Positions 44,420-53,762 of a DNA stretch of 64,000 nt are shown here, one piece after another. Position 1 is the stretch's first letter. Each line of letters starts with the position of its first letter. Made by a program: the position numbers and the translations under genes. The notes below the pieces were generated by a model that saw nothing but the letters and a program-made list of their open reading frames with translations, was not told where the DNA came from and searched no databases. Where the stretch lies: NCBI GenBank assembly GCA_019359615.1, contig JAHHHA010000005.1, forward strand, positions 186,001 to 250,000. The letters run 5' to 3'. This DNA comes from Cyanosarcina radialis HA8281-LM2. GTDB lineage: Bacteria > Cyanobacteriota > Cyanobacteriia > Cyanobacteriales > CCAP-1448.

Positions 44420-44586
44420 GGAAGTGTTGAGTGTTAAGTGTGGAGTGTGGAGTTTAAGAAGTGTTGAGTGTTAAGCGTGGAGTGTGGAGTTAAAAATTCT
44501 CTCCCTCTTCCCATCTCCCCATCCCCCCATCTCCCCATCCCCCCATCTCCCCATCTCGCCCATCTAAGATAAAGTTAGGAAATTGA
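44420..44586. repeat. Low-complexity repeat block
   Basis: GTGTTGAGTGTTAAGTGTGG repeats (complement of the CTCAACACT set) followed by CCCCATCTCC tandem units. It fills the space between the thylakoid-associated protein gene and the ABC1 kinase gene; the kinase promoter or leader must be in or next to it. Confidence 0.8.
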
Positions 44587-46371
44587 GTGCCTGTTCTGCC
44601 CGATCGCGCCGTCACCTCGAATAAGTACATGGAACACCACGTAAAACTGAGGCGTTCCAGTAACAACGCTCTGCCAAATCCCGTCGGAAAAACCTACAAC
44701 CAGAAAGCTTATCGGTGGAATCGCAAACGTTACTCCCGCCAGCGGCGTTTTGTTGACATTTGGGCTTTTGTCATTGCCCTAATGACTGGTTTATGGCTCA
44801 ACCGCAAACCCTGGAGTTATCCAGGTGGGTTTACTGAAGCCAAACAAGCTGCTAGAAGAAGGCAGCAAGCTATTTGGATTCGCGAAAGCTTTTTGGACTT
44901 AGGCCCGACTTTCATCAAGCTCGGACAGTTCTTTTCTACCCGCGCCGACCTATTTCCGGCAGAATACGTCGAGGAACTCTCTAAACTTCAAGATAAAGTG
45001 CCTGCTTTCAGCTACGAACAGGTAGAGGAAATTATCGAGCAGGATTTGGGCAAGAAAGTACCAGAACTATTTAGCAGTTTCGATCCCATTCCTCTGGCTG
45101 CTGCTAGCTTGGGGCAAGTCCATAAAGCTCAGTTGCATAGCGGTGAAGAAGTAGCGATTAAAATCCAACGCCCTGGATTGCGCCAATTATTTACGATCGA
45201 CTTAGCTATTCTTAAAGGAATTGCCCGTTATTTCCAAAACCATCCCGATTGGGGCCGGGGTCGAGATTGGCTGGGAATTTATGAAGAGTGCTGCCGCATT
45301 CTGTGGGAAGAAATTGACTACCTCAATGAAGGTCGCAATGCCGATACATTTAGAAGAAACTTTCGTCCCTACGATTGGGTGCTAGTACCTCGAATTTTTT
45401 GGCGGTATACCTCGCCGAGGGTGTTGACGTTAGAGTATATTCCAGGCATTAAAATCAGTCATTATGAAGGTTTAGAAGCCGCTGGTTTAGATCGGAAAGT
45501 GCTGGCTCAACTCGGTGCTAGAGCCTATCTCCATCAAATCCTCGATAACGGTTTTTTCCATGCCGACCCCCATCCTGGCAATATCGCTGTCAGCCCGGAG
45601 GGAAGTTTGATATTCTATGATTTCGGGATGATGGGGCAAATTAGTCCGATTACTCGCGAAAAACTGATGGATACTTTATTTGGGATCGCGCAAAAAGATG
45701 GCGAGAGAGTGATGAATTCTCTGGTAGCATTAGGGGCGCTGGCAGAGGCTGAAGATATGGGACCAGTACGGCGATCGATCCAATATATGTTGGATAATTT
45801 TATGGATAAGCCGTTTGAAACTCAATCGGTCAGTCAAATTAGCGACGATCTCTACGAGATTGCCTACGACCAGCCTTTTCGCTTTCCAGCGACTTTCACT
45901 TTTGTGATGCGAGCTTTTTCGACCCTAGAAGGTGTCGGTAAAGGCTTAGATCCAGAGTTTAACTTTATGGAGGTTGCACAACCATTTGCAATGCAGCTTA
46001 TGGCAAATAGTAACGGTTCTTACGACGGTAATAGTTTCTTGGGCGAACTGGGCAGGCAAGCAGCCCAAGTCGGCTCGACGGCTTTGGGTTTACCTCGCCG
46101 GATTGAAGATACAATTGACAAGTTAGAGCGCGGCGACCTGCGAGTGCGGGTACGTTCGATCGAATCAGACCGAATTTTACGCCGCCTCAGTAGCATTCAG
46201 CTAGGAACCAACTATACTTTACTAATTAGTGCTTTCACTTTGTCAGCCACGATTTTGTTCGTCAACAACCAACCTTGGCTGGCTTTAGGAGTGGCGGTAG
46301 TAGCCATTACTTTGTTAGTAATACTCATCCGGCTGCTAATGCGCCTCGACCGTTTCGATCGAATGTTCTGA
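44587..46371 (+). CDS. ABC1/UbiB (AarF) family atypical kinase
   Basis: 594 aa from GTG 44587; ATG 44629 (MEHHVKLRRSSN) is an alternative. The family KxGQ motif is TFIKLGQFFSTRADLFPAEY (about 115); other conserved parts are PLAAASLGQVHKAQL, VAIKIQRPG, EEIDYLNEGRNA, FHADPHPGNIAV and IFYDFGMMG. Two membrane helices at the C-terminus (NYTLLISAFTLSATILFVNN, LGVAVVAITLLVILIRLL). Members support prenylquinone metabolism in membranes; plastid relatives act in plastoglobules and thylakoids. ADP/ATP binding is expected. Confidence 0.93.
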   Translation: MPVLPDRAVTSNKYMEHHVKLRRSSNNALPNPVGKTYNQKAYRWNRKRYSRQRRFVDIWAFVIALMTGLWLNRKPWSYPGGFTEAKQAARRRQQAIWIRESFLDLGPTFIKLGQFFSTRADLFPAEYVEELSKLQDKVPAFSYEQVEEIIEQDLGKKVPELFSSFDPIPLAAASLGQVHKAQLHSGEEVAIKIQRPGLRQLFTIDLAILKGIARYFQNHPDWGRGRDWLGIYEECCRILWEEIDYLNEGRNADTFRRNFRPYDWVLVPRIFWRYTSPRVLTLEYIPGIKISHYEGLEAAGLDRKVLAQLGARAYLHQILDNGFFHADPHPGNIAVSPEGSLIFYDFGMMGQISPITREKLMDTLFGIAQKDGERVMNSLVALGALAEAEDMGPVRRSIQYMLDNFMDKPFETQSVSQISDDLYEIAYDQPFRFPATFTFVMRAFSTLEGVGKGLDPEFNFMEVAQPFAMQLMANSNGSYDGNSFLGELGRQAAQVGSTALGLPRRIEDTIDKLERGDLRVRVRSIESDRILRRLSSIQLGTNYTLLISAFTLSATILFVNNQPWLALGVAVVAITLLVILIRLLMRLDRFDRMF

Positions 46372-46393
46372 GCACCAATTGCTGCATATTGTT

Positions 46394-47146
46394 ATGAAAT
46401 GTCGCTTCACTGGCCTTACTGATACGGGAATGGTTCGCAGTGTCAACCAGGATAATCACTATATCGATGGCAAAGATCGATATGGAATCGTGGCCGATGG
46501 CATGGGAGGACACGCAGGCGGTCAGGAAGCCAGTCGGATCGCTACTCAGTCGATCCATAGTTCTCTCGATCGATGTTGGGAATGGCCCGAAGATTCGGTC
46601 ATTTTGCTACAGCAAGCCCTGTTAGATGCTAACCAAGACATCATTGAGGATCAAAACGAGCATCCCGAACGAGCCGATATGGGCACTACCGCAGTCGTGG
46701 TGATGCTGCGAGAAGATAAGCTGTGGTACGCCCACGTCGGAGACTCTCGCTTGTACCTGTGGCGAGACGGCCAACTCAAACAGGTGACAGAAGACCACAC
46801 CTGGGTTTCTAGAGCGATGAGGATTGGCGATTTGACCCCAGAGGAAGCGCGATCGCATCCTTGGCGGCACGTCTTATCTCAATGCTTGGGCCGTAAGGAT
46901 TTGCGACAAATCGACGTGGAAGCTTTAGAGGTAAAACCAGGCGATCGCCTCCTGCTCTGTAGCGACGGTTTGACCGAAGAATTACCGGATACTTCGATCG
47001 CCTCCTATTTCCAATCTGACTCTGACGACGAGCAGAGAGCAACTAATCTAATTAAAGCTGCCAAAGAAAAAGGCGGTAGGGACAATATTACGGTGGTAAT
47101 CGTTGAGATTGAGGCAGACAATGCCGACCTGTCGGAGGAGAAATAA
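46394..47146 (+). CDS. PP2C-type protein phosphatase
   Basis: 250 aa from ATG 46394 (MKCRFTGLTDTGMVRSVN). Motifs: RSVNQDN, GIVADGMGGHAGGQEAS (metal-binding Asp), GTTAVVVMLREDKLWYAHVG, DSRLYLWRDGQL, LLLCSDGLTEELPD and GGRDNITVVIVEI. It dephosphorylates Ser/Thr residues using Mn or Mg. It lies in a group with a Ser/Thr kinase and an ABC1 kinase on the same strand; it could reverse that kinase's action. Confidence 0.95.
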   Translation: MKCRFTGLTDTGMVRSVNQDNHYIDGKDRYGIVADGMGGHAGGQEASRIATQSIHSSLDRCWEWPEDSVILLQQALLDANQDIIEDQNEHPERADMGTTAVVVMLREDKLWYAHVGDSRLYLWRDGQLKQVTEDHTWVSRAMRIGDLTPEEARSHPWRHVLSQCLGRKDLRQIDVEALEVKPGDRLLLCSDGLTEELPDTSIASYFQSDSDDEQRATNLIKAAKEKGGRDNITVVIVEIEADNADLSEEK

Positions 47147-47257
47147 TTTATTCGGGCATGGGCTTCGGCAGGCTCAGCCGAACGAGAATGGCGCATAGCG
47201 CATTGGTAGCCCTTTCAAGGTGTATTTCTCGATCGGCGTAAGTCATATATAACTTGG

Positions 47258-47289
47258 GATAGACGTAGCTATGCTGCGTCTATCTTTTT
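47258..47289 (+). terminator. Rho-independent terminator
   Basis: Stem GATAGACGTAGC (47258-47269) with GCTGCGTCTATC (47273-47284), one G-T pair, loop TAT, followed by TTTTT. It lies 111 bp after the phosphatase gene and should end that transcript. Confidence 0.75.
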
Positions 47290-47741
47290 ATGCGGATGAG
47301 CGCGATCGTCAAGTTTAATAGCAAATCCGGTTCTCATACCATCCATTGCTGCCCTCACCCCCAACCCCTCTCCCACGGGAGAGGGGAGCCGCAGGCTCCT
47401 TTGAGGGGAAACCAGCTTTTGCTAAACGGATTTCGTATAAGTACCCGCTCCTATCCCCCATGCCCATGCCCCATGCCCTATGCCCTATCTCCCTAATTAT
47501 CTGAGTACATATACTCGATAGTTCGTACCGAGCAGTTTTTTTTGTAACACCTTTATACTTTTATGTTCGGAAGGGAACTCTAGAAGATATAGTTCCATCT
47601 TTGCTAATATCGGAGAATATAGAGTGGTCATTTTGTCAAACTTTTGTTATCTTTCTTCATAAGAGAGGCATAAGTGCGGAAATTCCCCTCTAGATCTCGT
47701 ATAACCTGTCAACCTTATTTACCGATATCAGGAGTCATACT
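47290..47741 (+). promoter_or_regulatory. Upstream region of nblA
   Basis: No gene is seen. The first part (47345-47485) is dispersed repeat, including CCCCTCTCCC-ACG-GGAGAGGGG. The remaining 240 bp is AT-rich and should contain the nblA promoter. GTA-N9-TAC at 47546-47560 is one base longer than the NtcA consensus (GTA-N8-TAC), so NtcA control is not established. AGGAG lies 7 nt before the nblA ATG. Confidence 0.5.
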
Positions 47742-47936
47742 ATGTCCCAACCTAACGAACTATCACTAGAACAGCAGTTCAGCATCAAATCCTTTGAAAC
47801 CCAGGTGCAAAACCTCGATCGCGAGCAAGCCCAACAATTTTTGGTGCAGCTTTACAGACAAATGATCGTCCAAGAAGCCACATACAAAAATCTGCTAAAG
47901 CACCAGTGGGGACTAGAACCTTACAAAGCGGAGTAG
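47742..47936 (+). CDS. nblA: Phycobilisome degradation protein NblA
   Basis: 64 aa. NblA features: LSLEQQFSIKSFETQVQNLD, then REQAQQFLVQLYRQMIVQEA and YKNLLKHQWG. It is a small helical dimer that links phycobiliproteins to the Clp protease and triggers phycobilisome breakdown in nitrogen or sulfur starvation. It stands alone, with a good AGGAG site. Confidence 0.96.
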   Translation: MSQPNELSLEQQFSIKSFETQVQNLDREQAQQFLVQLYRQMIVQEATYKNLLKHQWGLEPYKAE

Positions 47937-48267
47937 TGCTTCTTTTACAGGAGGCGACCTCCTTCTCTCGCTTGGTTCCAGCGTGGAAATGAGCCGGGGA
48001 TGCTGGGGCGTCAACTTTAACTTCAAACTGCGGCTGAGCCAGCCAACTTAAAAGTAAGTGTTAAATACCTTTGAATTTATTGCCCGTTTAAATAAAATTT
48101 AATTATTTAATTAATTATTCTTAAGAAAGAATCGATCGCTAGCAGTTCAAAAGCTGCGGATTTACAAAACTTCTCGATTCGCGTTCTGCGGTAAATTCAA
48201 AACCTATTGCTCCAACTGTTTTATAGGCTACGATTGGAATAGCCCTATTACTGTTGGAGGTAATCTC
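47937..48267. other. Intergenic region between nblA and the VWA genes
   Basis: No gene is seen. A short hairpin AGGAGG-CGA-CCTCCT (47949-47963) lies 12 bp after nblA and may end its transcript. The rest is AT-rich and contains the VWA promoter; GGAGG at 48256-48260 is the ribosome site of the next gene. Confidence 0.5.
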
Positions 48268-48873
48268 TTGGTTCAAGACCGCGATTACACCTTAATCATC
48301 GACAAAAGCGGCAGTATGTCTACCCCCGATCAAAAGGGGGGTAAGAGTCGCTGGGATGCAGCGCAAGAGTCTACTTTAGCGCTAGCGAGAAAATGCGAAC
48401 AATTCGATCCCGATGGGATTACGGTTTACTTATTTTCTGGCAGATTCAAACGCTACGACGACGTTACCTCTAGCAGGGTGGCACAAATCTTCCAAGAAAA
48501 CGAACCCTCTGGGACTACCGATCTAGCTGGGGTTTTACAAGATGCTACCAATAGTTACTTTCGCCGCAAAGCTGCCGGACAAAGTAAACCTAATGGTGAA
48601 ACCATTTTGGTCATTACAGATGGGGAACCAGACGATCGCAAGGCAGTGATGCGAGTAATTATCGAAGCCTCTCGCCACATGGATCGAGATGAAGAGTTGG
48701 CAATTTCGCTGATTCAAGTTGGTAATGACAATACGGCAACTCGATTTTTGAAAGCGTTAGACGACGAACTCACGAGTGCCGGAGCTAAATTTGACCTGGT
48801 GGATACGATAACGCTTGAGGATATGGAAAACTTTACCTTAACTGAAGTTTTGCTCAATGCGATCGCCGATTGA
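48268..48873 (+). CDS. VWA domain protein (TerY-like), copy 1
   Basis: 201 aa, starting at TTG 48268; no ATG lies nearby, but GGAGG with 7-nt spacing supports the TTG. The von Willebrand A fold has an intact MIDAS: DKSGSMS (DxSxS), Thr in GTTDL, Asp in ITDGEPDD. It is soluble. The next gene is a near copy. Such single-domain VWA proteins act in metal-dependent protein assemblies; TerY relatives join tellurite and stress-response complexes, but no ter genes are present. Confidence 0.9.
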   Translation: MVQDRDYTLIIDKSGSMSTPDQKGGKSRWDAAQESTLALARKCEQFDPDGITVYLFSGRFKRYDDVTSSRVAQIFQENEPSGTTDLAGVLQDATNSYFRRKAAGQSKPNGETILVITDGEPDDRKAVMRVIIEASRHMDRDEELAISLIQVGNDNTATRFLKALDDELTSAGAKFDLVDTITLEDMENFTLTEVLLNAIAD

Positions 48874-48906
48874 TACTAAATTCGCATTGATAACTCTGTT
48901 TATGAT

Positions 48907-48953
48907 GGCGGTTGAAACCGCAGCTACACGATCGAAGTCCGCCTGCGCGGACT
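48907..48953. repeat. 47-bp dispersed repeat (copy 1)
   Basis: GGCGGTTGAAACCGCAGCTA and on to GCCTGCGCGGACT. 44 of 47 bases match 60443-60489, which lies within a coding region. It separates the two VWA genes. Confidence 0.8.
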
Positions 48954-48964
48954 AAAAGGAAACT

Positions 48965-49567
48965 ATGATGGAAAACCGCGATTACACCTTAATTATTGAC
49001 AAAAGTGGTAGTATGTCTACCCCCGATCAGCCAGGGGGTAGAAGTCGTTGGGACGCAGCCCAAGAGTCTACTTTGGCGCTGGCGAGAAAATGCGAACAAT
49101 TCGACCCGGATGGCATTACCGTTTACTTATTTTCTAGTAGATTCAAGCGGTACGATAATGTTAACTCCAGCAAGGTCGCTCAAATTTTTCAGGAAAACGA
49201 TCCGGCTGGTACTACTAACTTAGCTGCTGTCTTACAAGATGCTGCTAACAATTACTTTCAAAAGAAAGCCGCAGGGCAAACGAAAACCGGGGAAACAATT
49301 GTAGTGATTACAGATGGGGAGCCAGACGATCGCAAAGGAGTAATGCGAGCGATTATCGAAGCATCCCGTCAAATGGAACGAGATGAAGAATTAGCCATCT
49401 CGATGATTCAAGTCGGTTCGGACGCGACTGCCTCTCGCTTCTTAAAAGCTTTAGATGATGAGTTGCAAGGTGCTGGAGCTAAGTTTGATATTTGCGACAC
49501 GGTTACGATGGACGACATGGCAGATATGACCCTCGCTGAAGTCTTGCTCAATGCCGTGAGTGACTGA
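48965..49567 (+). CDS. VWA domain protein (TerY-like), copy 2
   Basis: 200 aa from ATG 48965 (MMENRDYTLIIDKSGSMS), with AAAGGA just upstream. It matches copy 1 at most positions over its full length, with the same MIDAS residues (DKSGSMS, GTTNL, ITDGEPDD). Differences cluster in surface segments (KPNG versus KTG near residue 115, and the C-terminal LEDMENFTL versus MDDMADMTL). A recent tandem duplication whose copies may form heteromers. Confidence 0.92.
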   Translation: MMENRDYTLIIDKSGSMSTPDQPGGRSRWDAAQESTLALARKCEQFDPDGITVYLFSSRFKRYDNVNSSKVAQIFQENDPAGTTNLAAVLQDAANNYFQKKAAGQTKTGETIVVITDGEPDDRKGVMRAIIEASRQMERDEELAISMIQVGSDATASRFLKALDDELQGAGAKFDICDTVTMDDMADMTLAEVLLNAVSD

Positions 49568-49598
49568 TATCAAATCCAGTCGATCGACCATAATTAAT

Positions 49599-49671
49599 GT
49601 AGGTTGGGTTGAACGGAGTGAAACCCAACATTCCGGGAGAGTTGGGTTTTGCTGCGCTCAACCCAACCTAC
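49599..49671. terminator. Large inverted repeat between convergent genes
   Basis: Outer arms GTAGGTTGGGTTGA and TCAACCCAACCTAC enclose a second stem, AAACCCAAC with GTTGGGTTT. It sits 31 bp after the VWA gene and 12 bp after the hemC stop codon, so probably a bidirectional terminator; related to repeats at 343 and 7835. Confidence 0.65.
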
Positions 49672-49683
49672 GATCTCCTCTTC

Positions 49684-50655
49684 TTAAGCTCCGCGCTGAA
49701 TCTGGGTGAAGATTTCATCTAGGATTTCCTGCGCCCCTTGTTGTCGCAACTTGTGGGCTAGTTCGATCCCCATTTGTTCGGCGTTAACCGCAGCGTCAGT
49801 AATGCTATCTTTGACCAATTGTTGGCCATCTAAACTGGCAACCAAACCGATCAAAGTCAGGTTATCGCCGTCAAAAGAAGTGTTAACTCCGATGGGAACT
49901 TGGCAACCGCCTTCTAATTCTCTTAAAAAAGCTCGCTCGGCATAGCAGCGTTGAGCGGTAGGCGTGTGTTCTAAAGCTTTGAGTAACTCCAACACTTCGG
50001 CATCGTCGCCGCGACATTCGATCCCCAGAGCGCCTTGCCCGACCGCGTGGAGAGAAACTTCGGCTGGAATGACTTGATGGACTCTATCGCCCATCCCCAA
50101 TCTTTGCAAGCCAGCTACCGCTAAAATAATACCGTCGTACTCGCCAGCGTCTAGTTTGGCTAAGCGAGTATTCAAGTTACCTCGAACATCTTTAAACGTC
50201 AGATGGGGAAAGTAGTGACGCAGTTGTGCCAATCTTCGCAGGGAAGATGTGCCAATGACTGCACCCGTTGGTAGGGTTGCCAGTTGTTTGTCTCGATGCT
50301 TTTCGTTGACTACCAGGGCATCAGCGGGGTTTTCCCGCTCGGTAACGCACCCCAAAACTAAGCCTGTTGGTAAGTTGGTGGGGAGATCTTTCAGAGAATG
50401 AACGGCAAAGTCGATCTCATTCTGGATCATGCCAGTTTCTAGTTCTTTGGTAAATAGTCCCTTATCGCCGATCTTGGCTAGGGCGACATCTAAAATTTTG
50501 TCCCCTTGGGTACTCATCGTGTGTACTTCAAAGGTGCGATTGGGGAAATATTTCTGTAGTTGTTCTTGCACCCAATAAGTTTGGACCAGGGCCAATTGGC
50601 TTTTACGAGAACCGATGCGAATCGTGCGAGTAGGAGCAGAAATTGTTGGGGACAT
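49684..50655 (-). CDS. hemC: Hydroxymethylbilane synthase (porphobilinogen deaminase)
   Basis: 323 aa from ATG 50655 ([18 protein letters not shown]). Motifs: [64 protein letters not shown], and the cofactor attachment loop [12 protein letters not shown] with the dipyrromethane-binding Cys. It joins four porphobilinogen units into hydroxymethylbilane for heme, chlorophyll and bilin synthesis. Confidence 0.97.
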   Translation of the reverse strand: MSPTISAPTRTIRIGSRKSQLALVQTYWVQEQLQKYFPNRTFEVHTMSTQGDKILDVALAKIGDKGLFTKELETGMIQNEIDFAVHSLKDLPTNLPTGLVLGCVTERENPADALVVNEKHRDKQLATLPTGAVIGTSSLRRLAQLRHYFPHLTFKDVRGNLNTRLAKLDAGEYDGIILAVAGLQRLGMGDRVHQVIPAEVSLHAVGQGALGIECRGDDAEVLELLKALEHTPTAQRCYAERAFLRELEGGCQVPIGVNTSFDGDNLTLIGLVASLDGQQLVKDSITDAAVNAEQMGIELAHKLRQQGAQEILDEIFTQIQRGA

Positions 50656-51129
50656 AAGAGCGATCGAGCTTGGTGGAGCAAAAAAAGTCACCTATTCTAG
50701 GCTACCGCAGGAGGTGATGAGTTTAGTTAATGGAAGGGCAGCATTTGCGATCGATCTCGACCTCGCACGCGGATGTTATTGCCCAAATGCTCGGCCCGTC
50801 CGAAGTTTGGTTAATTTGGCAACTGTAAAATTGACTTTCGAGCTATTGTTATTCAGTAAGAGAAAATTAGTCTTTTTGTAGTTGTCGAATTCCTATCTCT
50901 CGGTAGGGAAAAGTAAGACTGCCGAACTAGCCGAGTATTTAGCCTAGCGGCTGCGAGACTTGGGTGTTAAACCTGAAGTTTAAAAGTTAAAAAAGAAAGT
51001 TCAAAATTATATTTAGGTGGTATCTCCGGAATCTGCTTTTACTCTATTGGATATAATAAAAAAACGTTCCTTTCCAGTCTTGAATTACCCCGAACAGCCG
51101 ATCTAAACATCTTTTGAGGAGAAAGCTAG
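50656..51129. other. Intergenic region with a possible Uma2-type gene remnant
   Basis: No intact gene. A short ATG reading frame at 50717 has AGGAGG only 2 nt ahead and no family resemblance. At 50915-50983 the + strand reads KTAELAEYLA, stop, RLRDLGVKPEV, stop, which resembles the C-terminal end of Uma2/DUF820 nucleases; one stop interrupts it. The rest should hold promoters for hemC and the chaperone operon. Confidence 0.4.
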
Positions 51130-51969
51130 ATGCGCTCTGACAGAAGCCATAGTGTCAATGAATTTAAAAAGTTATTTCCTAATTACGCCGCCGGAATTCT
51201 ATTGTTACTGGCAGCGATCGCAGTATTTTTGTTAGGTTTATTCCCGCATTCAACGACTGACGATCGATTTGTCATTGCGGCAATTTTATTCGTTGGTGCT
51301 TGTGTTTTACTCGCTTGGACTCATCAACAAAATATCGAGCATAGCTATTTAGAAAGCTTGCCTAAATCGATCGACGAGATCAAAAAAGTCGGTCGAGAAT
51401 ATTATAAAAATACGGCAGCAATTCAAGATAATAGTGTATTCGTTAAGGAGCTATACGAAAAAATCGATCGATCTGATAATGGACTAATAGAGCTAAGAAA
51501 ATATTTAGAAGAATTACTGATAAAGCAGCGACAAGAAAATGGCAATCTGCAACGCAAGATAGAAAGTTGGCAAACAGCAGCGATCGGTTTCTTTCAAATG
51601 TTGGAACGAGCTATAGATTACGAGAAAAAAGAAAAAAATAAACGTCTTTTGGAGAAAATTATAACTGAGTTTGAACGCAGTTTAATGAATTTAGGACTAG
51701 AGCGGATAATTCCTCAAGTTAACGAACCGATAAACGAGATCTTCCACGAAGTCGTCGATGAAATAGAGTCAAATGAAGTCGTTTCAGGTACTATTTTAAA
51801 ATGCTACAGTTGGGGTTATCGAATTGGGGATACCGTGTTGGACAGGGCGCAGGTAGCTTTGGCCCAGTCGCTAGAAGATCGAGAACCAGCGATTCTACCT
51901 GCTGAAAGCCAAGCTGAAGAAAATGAATCGATCGCCGCTGCAAACGAATTAGAAATAACAGGACAATAA
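51130..51969 (+). CDS. Membrane-anchored GrpE-like protein
   Basis: 279 aa. Two N-terminal membrane helices (AAGILLLLAAIAVFLLGLFP and FVIAAILFVGACVLLAWTHQ, residues 19-63), a coiled-coil region (80-165, ELRKYLEELLIKQRQENGNL), and a C-terminal GrpE-like beta wing (about 185-260; LGLERIIPQVNEPINEIFHE, TILKCYSWGYRIGDTVLDRA). The wing is where GrpE contacts DnaK. An Hsp70 gene begins 3 bp after its stop. I infer a membrane-bound nucleotide exchange factor dedicated to that Hsp70. Confidence 0.8.
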   Translation: MRSDRSHSVNEFKKLFPNYAAGILLLLAAIAVFLLGLFPHSTTDDRFVIAAILFVGACVLLAWTHQQNIEHSYLESLPKSIDEIKKVGREYYKNTAAIQDNSVFVKELYEKIDRSDNGLIELRKYLEELLIKQRQENGNLQRKIESWQTAAIGFFQMLERAIDYEKKEKNKRLLEKIITEFERSLMNLGLERIIPQVNEPINEIFHEVVDEIESNEVVSGTILKCYSWGYRIGDTVLDRAQVALAQSLEDREPAILPAESQAEENESIAAANELEITGQ

Positions 51970-51972
51970 CCC

Positions 51973-53715
51973 ATGGATATGAATAAAAATTATGCTATTG
52001 GTATCGATCTCGGAACGTCTACTTCCGAAATTTGCGTATATAGAAACGACGAACCATTTCCGATTGGCGATCCTAATTGGCGATCGCCGATCGTCCCTTC
52101 ACTAATTGCCATTAACAAAAAAGGCGAATTATTAATAGGAGAAGAGGCACGCGGTTTAGTAGATGTATCCGGGCAAGGCATCCGCGAAATCAAACGCAAA
52201 ATGGGAACTGGAGAAACGATTAAGCTGCTCGATCGAGAGTATCGCCCGGAAGAAGTTTCCGCTTTAATTCTTCGCAAGCTCAAAGAAAATGCTGAAGAAG
52301 CTTTAGGAATTACCATTGAAGAAGTGGTGCTATCGGTTCCAGCTAACTTTCCCGATGCTGCTAGACAAGCTACCCTCAATGCTGGCGAATTAGCCGGACT
52401 CAAAATTATGCGCTTGATCAACGAGCCAACAGCCGCTGCCCTAGCTTTTGGAATTAAAAATATTGGCGTTGAAGAACAATTGGCAATTTTTGACTTCGGT
52501 GGGGGAACACTAGATATAACTATCTTAGAGATGGTGGCTGGTGTCCTTGATGTCAGGTGCAGTTTTGGCAACCCTCAACTAGGGGGTAAAGATTTTGATG
52601 AAGCAATGATGACTTTACTGCTGCAAAAATTAGAAGCTGTTAACCCAGGAGTAGAAATTTCTGATATTGCTTATCGGGCACTGAAGGAAGTAGCAGAGAA
52701 AACGAAAAAGGCACTTTCGACAGATAGCTTTCATCGAGTGAGAGTCCCTTATTTTGCCACTTGCAACGGTAAATCGATCGATTTAGACGTGGAAGTGACG
52801 CGGGCAGAATTCGAGATGGCAATCGCTCCTTTATTGGAACAAGCTAGAGAGTGCATCCGGCAAGCGCTAGCTGCCAGACAACTGCGTCCGAGCGCGATCG
52901 ATCGCATCTTACTCGTAGGAGGAACGACTTATATCCCAGCGGTGCGGGAATTAGTCACAGAAATGTTTGGCAAAGAACCAAAAGCTGATGTCAACCCCGA
53001 TTTAGCCGTAGGAATTGGCGCTGCGATTCAAGCAGCACTAGCTCAAGGTTTAATTAATGAAGAATCTGGAGTTATTCTCACCGATGTGGCTCCTTTTGGC
53101 TTGGGAATCGATATCGTTACCAGAATCGGCGGGCAATATATATTAACGTACGAACCTTTAATTCAACCAAACACGACAATTCCCTACTCTACCAAGAAAA
53201 CTTATCGCTTGCTCCACGCCGAACAAGAGCAAGTAGAAATTCGCCTTTATCAAGATAATACGGGCAAAGCTAAATTACCCAGCGAAACCATCTACACCGG
53301 AATTTCTGGCGAAATTATCGATATTCCTCCCGCCGCTGATGGCAATGCCTATCCTATAGAAGTCGAATTTTCTTACGATATCAATGGCATAGCTAAGTTA
53401 AAAGCGACGATATCTGGAACTAGTAAAAGTATAGAAATTACCTACGATCGCTCTCCCCAACGGATGGATGTTCAAGACAAATTTAACGCCACTGCACGAA
53501 TTAAAGATTTATGGAAACAAAATGCTAGAGCGAAACAGTATGAAGCCGTGATTAACAAAGCCGAACGATTTCTCTCCACTATTCCCCCTCAAGAAAGAGA
53601 ACCTTTATCTCAAATCGCGATCGATCTTAAAGTTGCCCTCGCTACTGACAACGTAGAACAAATTGAAAAATGGGGAAATATTTTAGTAGATACCATGTTT
53701 GAAATGGGATTGTAA
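51973..53715 (+). CDS. Hsp70 (DnaK-like) chaperone, short C-terminus
   Basis: 580 aa. Nucleotide-binding domain 1-385 with all three Hsp70 signatures: AIGIDLGTSTSEICVY, IFDFGGGTLDITILEM, and ILLVGGTTYIPAVRELV, plus LINEPTAAALAFG. The linker and beta substrate domain follow (ILTDVAPFGLGIDIV, about 375-490). The lid is shorter than in DnaK and ends FEMGL, without an EEVD-like tail. ATPase is expected to be active. The flanking GrpE-like and J-like genes make an accessory Hsp70 set separate from the housekeeping dnaK locus. Confidence 0.93.
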   Translation: MDMNKNYAIGIDLGTSTSEICVYRNDEPFPIGDPNWRSPIVPSLIAINKKGELLIGEEARGLVDVSGQGIREIKRKMGTGETIKLLDREYRPEEVSALILRKLKENAEEALGITIEEVVLSVPANFPDAARQATLNAGELAGLKIMRLINEPTAAALAFGIKNIGVEEQLAIFDFGGGTLDITILEMVAGVLDVRCSFGNPQLGGKDFDEAMMTLLLQKLEAVNPGVEISDIAYRALKEVAEKTKKALSTDSFHRVRVPYFATCNGKSIDLDVEVTRAEFEMAIAPLLEQARECIRQALAARQLRPSAIDRILLVGGTTYIPAVRELVTEMFGKEPKADVNPDLAVGIGAAIQAALAQGLINEESGVILTDVAPFGLGIDIVTRIGGQYILTYEPLIQPNTTIPYSTKKTYRLLHAEQEQVEIRLYQDNTGKAKLPSETIYTGISGEIIDIPPAADGNAYPIEVEFSYDINGIAKLKATISGTSKSIEITYDRSPQRMDVQDKFNATARIKDLWKQNARAKQYEAVINKAERFLSTIPPQEREPLSQIAIDLKVALATDNVEQIEKWGNILVDTMFEMGL

Positions 53716-53762
53716 ATTATGAGTTTGATTTTTAACTTTTGACTTTTGACTTTTGCTATATT

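Noticed and set aside
47546-47560. NtcA-like GTA...TAC site upstream of nblA
   Set aside because: The spacer is 9 bases, while the NtcA consensus has 8, and no well-placed -10 element was confirmed.
50717-50881. Short ATG reading frame with AGGAGG directly upstream
   Set aside because: The ribosome site is only 2 nt from the ATG, the product lacks protein-like pattern, and no family is recognised.
51973-53715. Assignment as the housekeeping dnaK
   Set aside because: The lid is short, the neighbours are atypical GrpE-like and J-like proteins, and the usual grpE-dnaK-dnaJ context is absent.
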